64,000 bases of DNA from Petunia secreta (taxonomy: Eukaryota; Streptophyta; Magnoliopsida; Solanales; Solanaceae). The position numbers and the translations under genes are program-made. The stretch's first letter is position 1. Each line of letters opens with the position of its first letter. The notes beneath the pieces were generated by a model. That model made no database searches. It saw only the letters and a list, made by a program, of their open reading frames with translations, and was not told the origin of the DNA. Shown piece by piece: positions 55,703-64,000 of this stretch. The stretch spans positions 37,586,001-37,650,000 of the forward strand of contig JARKIP010000035.1 of the NCBI GenBank assembly GCA_029990175.1. The letters are read 5' to 3'.

Positions 55703-56108
55703 GGACAACAAGTTGATGCAAGGAATATTTGTGCCGAGGCAATGCAGTGGCAGCTGCAAATTTCATCTGTGATAGAGTATTTAAAGGCAGTAACAAGAAC
55801 ATCTTTGCGTACCTTACCATTATAAGCGCAGCGGATTCGTAGAAAAATAAAGTTTTCCCAGATCGAACTTTGAATCACAAGAAATGATATGAACCTAAAA
55901 ACTATGAATAAAAGAACAAGAAACAACATAGAAAAGGGATAAAAGAGAGACACAAATTACTTGAAGGATTAGAGAATAATTAGGAGGTAAGACCTAATTA
56001 CCTCCTACACACAAATAAAAAATAGCACCTATACTATTTGACCTTCAATAGGATTTATCACCAACTACAAATCAAGGAAAAAGTGATTAAGCAACAAGCT
56101 TAGCCAAA
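55703..56108. other. Unassigned stretch between elements E and F
   Basis: Host or older repeat DNA in which E and F inserted. No supported gene; a 94-codon minus-strand open frame is hydrophobic low-complexity and not convincing. Confidence 0.5.
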
Positions 56109-56113
56109 GCTCA
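56109..56113. repeat. Target site duplication GCTCA (left) of element F
   Basis: GCTCA before TGATAAGACC; the matching copy is at 61559-61563. Confidence 0.88.
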
Positions 56114-56841
56114 TGATAAGACCCAAATAGGCGGAAGCGATAAACTAAGATGCGGAAGCAATAATCATAAGATAACAAGAAAGTAAGGGATTGGGGAGAA
56201 TAGAAATAGAAGAAAGAGAATGGATAAACGATTCAAACCATGAATTGATTATCCGAGAGAGGAAGGGAAACTTGAACCAAACAAGGATTCCGTACTAGTG
56301 ACGGGTCTCCATAGGCTCCAAGCAAAGAGATAATCCGAAGCTTCAAGCTTCTACAAAGAAGAAGGCCTTGCCTCTCTTACTAAGTCTATTCTTCAATTCT
56401 AAACAAGCTAAGGAATGAAATAAGCTATCTAGCTATTTATAGATGTTTTTAGGCACTAAGTAAAATGTCTAAATAGCCCACACACTAGGCTTTAGGATAA
56501 AAGGCCACATAGGGTCAAAATAGACATAACACCATCAAAAATCCCGTGCTTCAGCTTTTGGGGCGGAGCGCCTCTCCTTGGGCGGAGCGCCCGAAAAAGT
56601 GTGCAGTGGAGGGCCGTGGGCGGAGCGCCTGGGGGCTGGGCGGAGCGCCTGGCCCCTTTGGTTCCTGGGCGGGGCGCCTGAAGCTCAGGCGGGGCGCCTG
56701 GATCTCTAGCCTTCTCCTCTTGCGCTTTGATCACCCGGGACGGCTTCAATCCACCTCCAACGCTCTTGACCTCTAGTCCTTAGCATCCTCCAATCTCGGC
56801 TCTTGATGGTAAGTGCTTTAGGCTCGATTTGGGTCTTATCA
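56114..56841 (-). repeat. 3' LTR of element F (728 bp)
   Basis: Array at 56561-56700: GGCGGAGCGCC and GGCGGGGCGCC on the plus strand, in sense GGCG-CTC-CGCC and GGCG-CCC-CGCC. TATAAATA in sense forms part of arms GCTATTTA/TAAATAGC at 56432-56477. Confidence 0.92.
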
Positions 56842-59576
56842 TCCTCCCCTTCTTGAAAGGATTTCTTCCTCGAAATCAAACCATCAAGACCTACATCCAA
56901 AGACAAGCACATCCAAAAGCTCCTACTACAAGAGTAGGTTAGTGCAAGTAGTGTGGAAAACACACTCTTATGGTATAGCCAAGCATCAATAACAATGATA
57001 AAGCACATGTTTCCAAAGAAAACAACAAGCACTTGGCTTCCCCAATGGGTACACTCAACGCATGATTCATCAAGGAGATCAATAGGATAGAGAATATGTA
57101 AGATCAAGCCATTAAAATTCCTATGATCCCTAAGCCCAATAAGAACACACCAAAACTTCCCACTACAAGAGTAGGAAAGTCCAACAAGAGTGAGTGCAAG
57201 TGACGTGAAAATCACACTTTTATGATAGAGCCAAGTATCAATACTAATCAAAAAGCTTATGTCTCCCAAGGAAACAACAAGTTCTTGGCTCAACAACGAC
57301 ACATACTCACTACCATAATAAGATAAGAGATCAATAAGATAAGGAACACGCAAGATTAAGCAACTAAGTTCCTTATGACCTCCAAGCTTATGGTCATCAC
57401 ATCGAGCTTTGGCATGCTCAACACCCAAGGTGTGATCAACATATGGGATGGAGTAAGTCACATAATTCAAGCGACAACTAACATCGAATACTCCACTCCC
57501 CTTCTTGGAAGCACTCTTACACACACCAAGAGTGACTTCCTCACCCTCAAACCCACCTCTAAGACAATCTTTCTCACTAGACAAACTATCAAGGAAAGCT
57601 TCCATAATGGCTTCTTCATCATTGTAGTCCACACAATTAAGATTAGGACTACTAAAAGACGGACCAACATAATCAATTCCAAGACCATCCGTCTCACTTG
57701 TCATTTCAAACAATGGATTGTCTATAGAGTTAAACCTATCAAGCCATGGAGGGTTAATTTCACACTCTTCATACATACTTGAGGAGTCATCAAGTATAAT
57801 CTTATCCATCCCACTCACTAGGGACTCCTCAAGGTCACTACCATCCTCACCACAACACATGGACCCACCATTATCAAGCAATTCATCAAGGGAAAGGATA
57901 GGGTATTCATTCAACTCGCCTTCCACTTTATCAAAAATTGGTGGTGTGTCATAGCAAAGGTCACAATCAAGGTCAACTACACAATCTTCACTAAAGAGAG
58001 GTTCAATGAAAATCGAGCTCACATCATGATGTGGCTTATTACTCCTCTCAACTAGTGGTTTACAATCATACACAAGTTGACCATTTGACTCCACACTAGT
58101 TGCAAACACATTGTAATCATATATATCATCAACTAGTATAGAGGTTTCACAAACACTCTCACATGACAAGGAAGTAACATGCTCAAGGGGAGAACTATCA
58201 CTTACCTTTGAGTGGCCATCTTGCTCACTCAATGCACTTGAAGTGTCATGGATTGGCTCTCCACCTTGAAGCTCACATTGAAGGTTTGCTTCACCTTGTC
58301 CTTCCTTTTTGGAAGATGATTGAGGCTCCAATGGCTTGCCTCCAAGAGTTCCTACACAAGAAGTCACACAAGTAGAAGAAAAAGATAAAGGGTTAGGGTT
58401 AGAATAAGGGGTGTCCTCACTCTTTACAATTCTTTTTCCCTCTTTCTTTTCCCTCATTTTCTTTTCAAGGTCGGGTGTAGATTCGGGTGGTGACATCCCA
58501 CTCACGTCACTCATCACATCCTCTCCTTTTTCCACTCGAGGAATGTCACCGGTCACTCCCTTACTCCTCTCAATCTTTTGTCTCTCAAATTCGGGTGAGT
58601 TGGGACGAGGCCCAAGAATACCCATAGCCGGAGTAGGTGGACTTCTAACATCAACCCGGAATCTAGGACTAAGAGACTCATCACTTGATGTCTCTTTCTT
58701 CTTTGTAGGCGAACCACTTTGCTTTGGATCTTGTGGTTCGGGGCTCACCTTGTTGACATATGTCAACTCTCTTTTTGCACTAGTCCCACCATTGATTGTG
58801 AGTGTAGGATTTCTCTTAAATGGTGTCCCACTACTTCTCATGTTCATAGGGCTTCTTGATTGCACTCTTTGGAGCATAGGGCTTCTCCTCATTGGTGTCC
58901 CACCACTTCTCATGTTCATGGGTGTGCTTGGTTGTATTCCTTCTTTCCTAAGAAAAAGGATTTGAAACTTCCCTTGTGCTTGAACACGGTAGCCATCCAC
59001 AACTTCTTGTGCGATCTTGAAGTATCTATTGGAAAGCCAAGGCTTTCCCAACATAACATCACATCCCACTAAAGGGCCTACTTTGCACTCCACTTCTTCT
59101 TCAAAGTTCCTTTGTGAAATAACTACCCTCGCCATCCCATCAACACAAGGTATTCCCAACCTTCTCACTACAAGATGGCTAATCCAACTTGCTTCACCAT
59201 TATCCACTTGAAGCACATACCCATGATTCCCATTAAGGCTCACTACGAATTGACACCACATTCTTTCTCTCATGAATTCATCTAGGTAATGTCCTTTACA
59301 CATCCCATTAATAGTACCAACACTAGTTGGGTACTTCCTCATTTCACCACTACTAGCAATACCATAACCTATAGTGCGACTCATACCATCTCTTCCCTCG
59401 GCCTCATTCTCCTTCATCTCATCCTCCAAGTGTCGGACCCTAGTGTCCATTGCCTCTATTTGAGCTAAGAGGCTCGGGAGGTAGGCTTCAACTAACTCCC
59501 TCTCACTTACACCTTTCTCACTACTCCTACTTCCCTCCAAACCTCCCTTATGGCTCCTTGTACCTGCAAAAGACAT
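56706..59576 (-). CDS. Pseudoprotease protein of non-autonomous element F (956 aa)
   Basis: Open frame from ATG 59576 to 56706; it reads through the polypurine tract and ends inside the 3' LTR. The N-terminus (about 20-60; ELVEAYLPSLLAQIEAMDTR) is a coiled-coil-like helix resembling the Gag N-terminus of element B, not the acidic N-terminus of element E. About 105-210 is retropepsin-like, with D-N-G at about residue 125 where active enzymes have D-S/T-G; CDVMLGKPW matches the CHLLLGRPW strand of the autonomous protease. It then shares the ETSSDES/GILGPRPNSPE module and the acidic half, including IDAWLYHKS (twice), with element E. An upstream TTG is not taken as start. No zinc knuckle or polymerase. 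Confidence 0.88.
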   Translation of the reverse strand: MSFAGTRSHKGGLEGSRSSEKGVSERELVEAYLPSLLAQIEAMDTRVRHLEDEMKENEAEGRDGMSRTIGYGIASSGEMRKYPTSVGTINGMCKGHYLDEFMRERMWCQFVVSLNGNHGYVLQVDNGEASWISHLVVRRLGIPCVDGMARVVISQRNFEEEVECKVGPLVGCDVMLGKPWLSNRYFKIAQEVVDGYRVQAQGKFQILFLRKEGIQPSTPMNMRSGGTPMRRSPMLQRVQSRSPMNMRSSGTPFKRNPTLTINGGTSAKRELTYVNKVSPEPQDPKQSGSPTKKKETSSDESLSPRFRVDVRSPPTPAMGILGPRPNSPEFERQKIERSKGVTGDIPRVEKGEDVMSDVSGMSPPESTPDLEKKMREKKEGKRIVKSEDTPYSNPNPLSFSSTCVTSCVGTLGGKPLEPQSSSKKEGQGEANLQCELQGGEPIHDTSSALSEQDGHSKVSDSSPLEHVTSLSCESVCETSILVDDIYDYNVFATSVESNGQLVYDCKPLVERSNKPHHDVSSIFIEPLFSEDCVVDLDCDLCYDTPPIFDKVEGELNEYPILSLDELLDNGGSMCCGEDGSDLEESLVSGMDKIILDDSSSMYEECEINPPWLDRFNSIDNPLFEMTSETDGLGIDYVGPSFSSPNLNCVDYNDEEAIMEAFLDSLSSEKDCLRGGFEGEEVTLGVCKSASKKGSGVFDVSCRLNYVTYSIPYVDHTLGVEHAKARCDDHKLGGHKELSCLILRVPYLIDLLSYYGSEYVSLLSQELVVSLGDISFLISIDTWLYHKSVIFTSLALTLVGLSYSCSGKFWCVLIGLRDHRNFNGLILHILYPIDLLDESCVECTHWGSQVLVVFFGNMCFIIVIDAWLYHKSVFSTLLALTYSCSRSFWMCLSLDVGLDGLISRKKSFQEGEDDKTQIEPKALTIKSRDWRMLRTRGQERWRWIEAVPGDQSARGEG

Positions 59577-59993
59577 GTTAAGAAAGTGCAAAGGTTAGTA
59601 TAAACAACCTCACTTGCTCTCCCTTACCTTTGGTGGTGGCTCTCAACACTCTTTTCGGGTGCACACTCCCAAACCCCAACCAAAGATGCCCTTATCTCTT
59701 TTAGGAACCACAATGGTAAGATCAATCAACTAGTAGATCCAAGTAAAGGCCCGGAGTGGAGTTGATGTGACTCGATGAACGCTAAGCACTTTTGAAGTGA
59801 GGACGTGAACCAAAAGAAACTACGAGTCTTCTTTGAATTCTATTCTCCAACTAAGGCACGAATTCACCTAAAAGCAATGAAAGATTAGTGCTAATTAAGT
59901 AGAAATATTACTTAGATAGGCACTAATTAGAAGTTAGGCAACAAAAGAATAGGAAAACCTAGGAAAAACTACCCAAACAACACCTTCAGAGGT

Positions 59994-60140
59994 CAGGCGG
60001 AGCGCCCAAAGGGTGGGGCGGAGCGCCTGAAGAAAATTTGGTCAGTGGGGTTGGTCAGGCGGGGCGCCTGGGATTTAGGCGGAGCGCCTGGGGCAAGAAC
60101 AAGTCAGGCGGGGAGCCCAAACTTCAGGCGGAGCGCCTGG
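59994..60140 (-). repeat. Leader GGCG-NNN-CGCC array, element F
   Basis: Six copies or variants of GGCGGAGCGCC and GGCGGGGCGCC in the leader, the same two types as in its LTR. Confidence 0.83.
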
Positions 60141-60811
60141 ACGAAGAACACCTGGGTTTTTCACTCCGTGTTCTTCGTTTTCAATCCAATTTCTAGGCCG
60201 ATTCCAAGGTGTTTTGGCCAAATCCAAGGTACCCAAAGTTGCTCCTTGATACAACCTACAATCCCCAATCAATTTAACACCCAAACAACCAACAAATAAG
60301 GCTCAATCAAGATTCAAAGATTTCAAGTTTGGGATTTCAACATGGGTTTCAAGGTTCAAAAGTGGGTTTTGATTCTTCAAAAACTATGTTACCGAACTCC
60401 GAATCACACGATTCTTGTTGCAAATTGTTTGGTTTTCAATAGAGATCAATCCCCAATAATAAATTCCAAAACCCCATTAACACACAACCCAAAATCAATC
60501 AATTTCTTCAAGAACAAAGGGTTTTGGGAGGGTTTATCAAATTGGGGTTTCAAATTTTCAATTCAATCCAAACCCAACAAATTTGGTACCCAATCGTCAA
60601 GTTTTCAACAAGGATCGATAATCTATAACACCCACTTCAAGAATCACAAACACCAAAAAGTTATGCCAATTTTTGAATTTTTTTTAATTTTTCAATTTTT
60701 TTTTTTTTTGTAATTTTCTTCTTTCAATAACTTCAACAACAAGAAAACTAAAAGAAAAGATACTAGGCACGAAGAACCAAGGGTCGGGGGTTTGTAGAAA
60801 CAAAACCTGAG

Positions 60812-60828
60812 CCTTGCTCTGATACCAA
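60812..60828 (-). other. Primer binding site (tRNA-iMet) of element F
   Basis: Minus-strand TTGGTATCAGAGCAAGG two bases from the 5' LTR. Confidence 0.9.
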
Positions 60829-60830
60829 AC

Positions 60831-61558
60831 TGATAAGACCCAAATAGGCGGAAGCGATAAACTAAGATGCGGAAGCAATAATCATAAGATAACAAGAAAG
60901 TAAGGGATTGGGGAGAATAGAAATAGAAGAAAGAGAATGGATAAACGATTCAAACCATGAATTGATTATCCGAGAGAGGAAGGGAAACTTGAACCAAACA
61001 AGGATTCCGTACTAGTGACGGGTCTCCATAGGCTCCAAGCAAAGAGATAATCCGAAGCTTCAAGCTTCTACAAAGAAGAAGGCCTTGCCTCTCTTACTAA
61101 GTCTATTCTTCAATTCTAAACAAGCTAAGGAATGAAATAAGCTATCTAGCTATTTATAGATGTTTTTAGGCACTAAGTAAAATGTCTAAATAGCCCACAC
61201 ACTAGGCTTTAGGATAAAAGGCCACATAGGGTCAAAATAGACATAACACCATCAAAAATCCCGTGCTTCAGCTTTTGGGGCGGAGCGCCTCTCCTTGGGC
61301 GGAGCGCCCGAAAAAGTGTGCAGTGGAGGGCCGTGGGCGGAGCGCTTGGGGGCTGGGCGGAGCGCCTGGCCCCTTTGGTTCCTGGGTGGGGCGCCTGAAG
61401 CTCAGGCGGGGCGCCTGGATCTCTAGCCTTCTCCTCTTGCGCTTTGATCACCCGGGACGGCTTCAATCCACCTCCAACGCTCTTGACCTCTAGTCCTTAG
61501 CATCCTCCAATCTCGGCTCTTGATGGTAAGTGCTTTAGGCTCGATTTGGGTCTTATCA
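60831..61558 (-). repeat. 5' LTR of element F (728 bp)
   Basis: Nearly identical to the 3' LTR; the two differences I noticed both fall in the array (61278-61417). TATA-containing inverted repeat at 61149-61194. Confidence 0.92.
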
Positions 61559-61580
61559 GCTCACAATCCTAAACCTAGCT

Positions 61581-62298
61581 TGATAAGACCCAAATCGAGC
61601 AACCATCTAAAAACATCATCCAAGGCCAAGGAAGGGCTTATGCATTGAAACGCCATGGAACGAGGAGCCTTAGAGACACATTTCAAGACGTTTCAAGCAT
61701 TCAGGGAAGCAGGCGGACCACCTAGTGCAAAGGGGCGGACCGCCCACTTCATGACCACTCTCTGGATCCCTGGCCGCCTAGTGCAGAGGCGGACCACCTA
61801 CTGAAGACTAGGCGGACCGCCTAGTATAAACAGGCGGGGCGCCTAGTGCTGAGAAGCATGCGGGATTTGCTAGTTGCTAGCCTATGTAATTTCTATTGTG
61901 CCCCTATGTGGCTTATGACTTTAGAACTTACTTAAGGGTACTTTAGGCCTTTCCTTATGTCTTGAATGAGGCCTATAAATACTCCATAGTTTAGCATTTT
62001 TAGGAAGTTAGCTATTATGATGAATGATTGATTGTCAATGACAATGTTCAAGAGTGGATTCTCTTTGAATGAAGACGGTTTGAGTTTACTAGTGGATTCT
62101 AGTTGAACCCCAAACCACCCCCGATCATTCTATTTGCGAGTCCCAGGTGTGACTCAAGGGTAGTTGCATAGTGTAGGTCCTCCTTGACGCCGATACGAGG
62201 GTATCACGGAACAAGTTCTCCGTGGTTACTTCGTAGGGAGTTCGAGTAGTGTCTCACTCCTATCTTTATTTTCCGCGTATTGATTTTGATCCTTATCA
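61581..62298 (+). repeat. 5' LTR of element G (718 bp)
   Basis: TGATAAGACC...CCTTATCA. Array 61710-61846 with GGCG-GAC-CGCC (some decayed) and GGCG-GGG-CGCC, the same mixture as element E. TATAAATA near 61974. Its first 19 bases equal the U3 start of element F. Confidence 0.88.
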
Positions 62299-62300
62299 TC

Positions 62301-62317
62301 TTGGTATCAGAGCAAGG
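62301..62317 (+). other. Primer binding site (tRNA-iMet) of element G
   Basis: TTGGTATCAGAGCAAGG two bases after the 5' LTR. Confidence 0.9.
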
Positions 62318-62973
62318 CTCGGGTTTTTTTTCTACAAACCCCCGACCCTTGATTCTTCGTGCCTAGGTCGATTCCTATCCTTAGTTTCTTGTTTATTGTT
62401 ATTCATAGAAGAAAATTACAAAAAAATTGAAAAATTGAAAATTCCAAAAATTTGGTGTATCTTGTTGGTTTGGATGATTTATGATATGGGTGTTATAGAT
62501 TCTTGATCGTGATTGAATTCCCGTTGTTTGGATACCTAAAACACTTGGATTGGTGGAGTTTGAAAAATTGAAACCCCAAATTTTCCTTAAACCCTTGATG
62601 AACTTGTTCTTGATGATTTTGGTTTGATTCTTGGGTTGGATTGATGTTGGATTGAAAACTTGATATTGGGGATTGATCTTCATTGGAAAACAAACGATTT
62701 GGTACCAATTTTGTGGGATTTGAACATATATAACACCAACTTTGATGAATCACAATCCATTTTGAAAACCCTTTGATAAACCCTTGTGTTCTTGAAGTTC
62801 TTGACTTTGAATCTTGATTTGATTGATTGTTTGGATGTAAATTTGATTGGGGTTTGTTAGAAGGGATCAAAAACAACTTTGGGTATCATTGGATTGTGAA
62901 AACAAGTTGAAACAATCGGATTTGAGGCTTGAAAATCGACTTGAAACGAGTTTGAACAGTGCTGGAAATTGCA

Positions 62974-63157
62974 CTAGGCGGGGCGGGGCGCCTAGTAGAA
63001 GGGGCGGACCGCCTGAATTTTGACTGCTCTCTGGATTTTACAGAGGCGGGGTGCCTGTTTTAGTAGGCTGACCGCCTACTTCAAGTAGGCTGACCGCCTG
63101 CTCCCCTCTACAGGGAACCAGGCGGACCACCTACTCAAAACAGGTGGGGCGCCTACT
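62974..63157 (+). repeat. Leader GGCG-NNN-CGCC array, element G
   Basis: Six or more copies, GGCG-GGG-CGCC and GGCG-GAC-CGCC with variants such as GGCTGACCGCC, repeating the types of its LTR. Confidence 0.82.
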
Positions 63158-63585
63158 TCCTTCAAGTTGGGCATTGGGTAGTTCCTTCTAGGTTCTCTTA
63201 TTTTGTTGATCGCATTGCTTCCGGTTAGTGCTATTAGAGTATAATCCTACTCGATTAGTGCTAATTACTTTGAGCTATTAGGATCATCGTGCCTTAGAAA
63301 AGAGACTAGAATTCAAAGAAGATCCGTAGTATCTTTTGATTCAAGTCCTCATTTAAAGTGCCTATCGTTCCAATCGAGTCCCATTAACTCCACTCACCCC
63401 GGAGTGCACTTGGACTTGATAAGTTGAGTGATTGAGTCGTGGTTCGTTGATCAACTACTTGAAGCTTTTAGACTCAAACTTGTGTGAAATATCCATCCCC
63501 CACTAAACACGAGCGAGCCGAGTGAAACAATTGTAAGGGAGTGGGTGAGGTGTTTTGCTAACGTTTGTTGCTTTTTGTAGGTACT

Positions 63586-64000
63586 ATGGCCAATAAAGGT
63601 GATGACTTTGTGAAGAATACCTTGACTACTATCTGGGAAAAATTGGATAGTATGAGCCTACGGATCGAAACTCTTGAAAGAAGGGCCTCAAGGGCCAAAG
63701 TTGAGAAGGGGACCCCGAGCGTCCAAATTGAATCCGGAGAAGGCACGAGTCATAGCACTCCTATGACTCCCGGACACTTTGTTGAGCTAAACAAGAGGTA
63801 TGAACAAAGCATAGTTGAAGCTCTACGAGAGCGTGGGTTGGGCAATCCCCGACAAGAGGGCAATCCCCTCAACTTGGGCAATCCCCAAGTAAATGCTCCA
63901 CTTAGGAGACCCGTGCGGAATGTCCCACCTCTTGAACAAATTGGTGAAGTTCAAGAAGAGGAGGAGGCCGGGTATGGTGATGAAGCCTATGGGTATGATG
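63586..64000 (+). CDS. Gag N-terminus of element G polyprotein (partial)
   Basis: ATG at 63586 directly after CTTTTTGTAG/GTACT. The 138 codons to the window end are open. MANKGDDF start and a coiled-coil-like helix (about 5-35) resemble the Gag of element B, followed by the PSVQIE and Pro-rich linker. The remaining domains lie beyond the window. Confidence 0.85.
   Translation, partial: MANKGDDFVKNTLTTIWEKLDSMSLRIETLERRASRAKVEKGTPSVQIESGEGTSHSTPMTPGHFVELNKRYEQSIVEALRERGLGNPRQEGNPLNLGNPQVNAPLRRPVRNVPPLEQIGEVQEEEEAGYGDEAYGYD

Larger units (their letters stand above)
56114..61558 (-). mobile_element. Full-length non-autonomous gypsy-type element F
   Basis: A 5445-bp minus-strand element with 728-bp LTRs differing at about two positions, iMet primer site, leader, one long ORF without polymerase domains, and a polypurine tract (56842-56854). 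Flanked by GCTCA. Confidence 0.94.
61581..64000 (+). mobile_element. Ty3/gypsy LTR retrotransposon G (continues beyond window)
   Basis: Plus-strand element with complete 5' LTR, iMet primer site, leader and gag start. It lies head to head with element F, whose 5' LTR ends 22 bp to the left. The presumed left target duplication is TAGCT (61576-61580). Confidence 0.9.

Noticed and set aside
56546..56776. Plus-strand frame over the F LTR coding Gly/Arg/Ala-rich peptide
   Set aside because: Translation of the GGCGGAGCGCC array; the same frame appears in both LTRs and carries no independent start context.

Overview
The window reads as a plant nuclear genome, a eudicot and probably an asterid such as Solanaceae. 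Introns are GT-AG, Ty3/gypsy LTR retrotransposons carry initiator-Met-tRNA primer sites, there are Stowaway, MULE and SINE remnants, and one conserved single-copy gene is present. The family assignment is inferred from the SINE tails and the huge Ogre-type LTR. I could not run a search, so the species is unknown.

Layout. 1-6866: right-hand part of a minus-strand gypsy element (A) whose polyprotein frame looks open to the window edge. 6867-10870: 3' end and a 3.7-kb LTR of an Ogre/Tat-like element. 10871-~13290: truncated minus-strand non-autonomous element (T). ~13290-32030: decayed minus-strand DUF1985-type gene, split by two complete plus-strand gypsy elements, B (14433-22101) and C (23644-31294). 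33083-34081: a MULE with 9-bp target duplication carrying a captured exon (Pack-MULE). 34213-47234: the 16-exon gene for DDI1 (ubiquitin-like, retropepsin-like and UBA domains), apparently intact. Its intron 6 holds an antisense non-autonomous element (D, 36652-42951), which itself contains a solo LTR (37640-38475). 47235-49922: AT-rich intergenic DNA with a degenerate tandem array. 49923-55697: full-length non-autonomous element E with indistinguishable LTRs. 56114-61558: non-autonomous element F (minus). 61581-64000: start of a plus-strand gypsy element G.

Elements A, B, C and G code Gag-protease-RT-RNaseH-integrase. T, D, E and F share their LTR layout, primer site, polypurine tract and flanking signals, but encode a different protein. 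That protein has a retropepsin-like domain whose catalytic Asp is replaced (T, D, E) or sits in an unusual D-N-G (F), followed by a long acidic module. It has no RT, RNase H or integrase, so these are probably mobilised by the autonomous relatives.

The most unusual signal is structural. Every one of these elements carries clusters of short inverted repeats, GGCG-NNN-CGCC (or CGCGATCGCG), both in U3 of its LTR and in its untranslated leader. The central triplet is characteristic of the element, changes between close relatives, and is shared between particular autonomous and non-autonomous elements. In addition, the LTR TATA box usually lies inside an inverted repeat whose arms differ between families while staying complementary.
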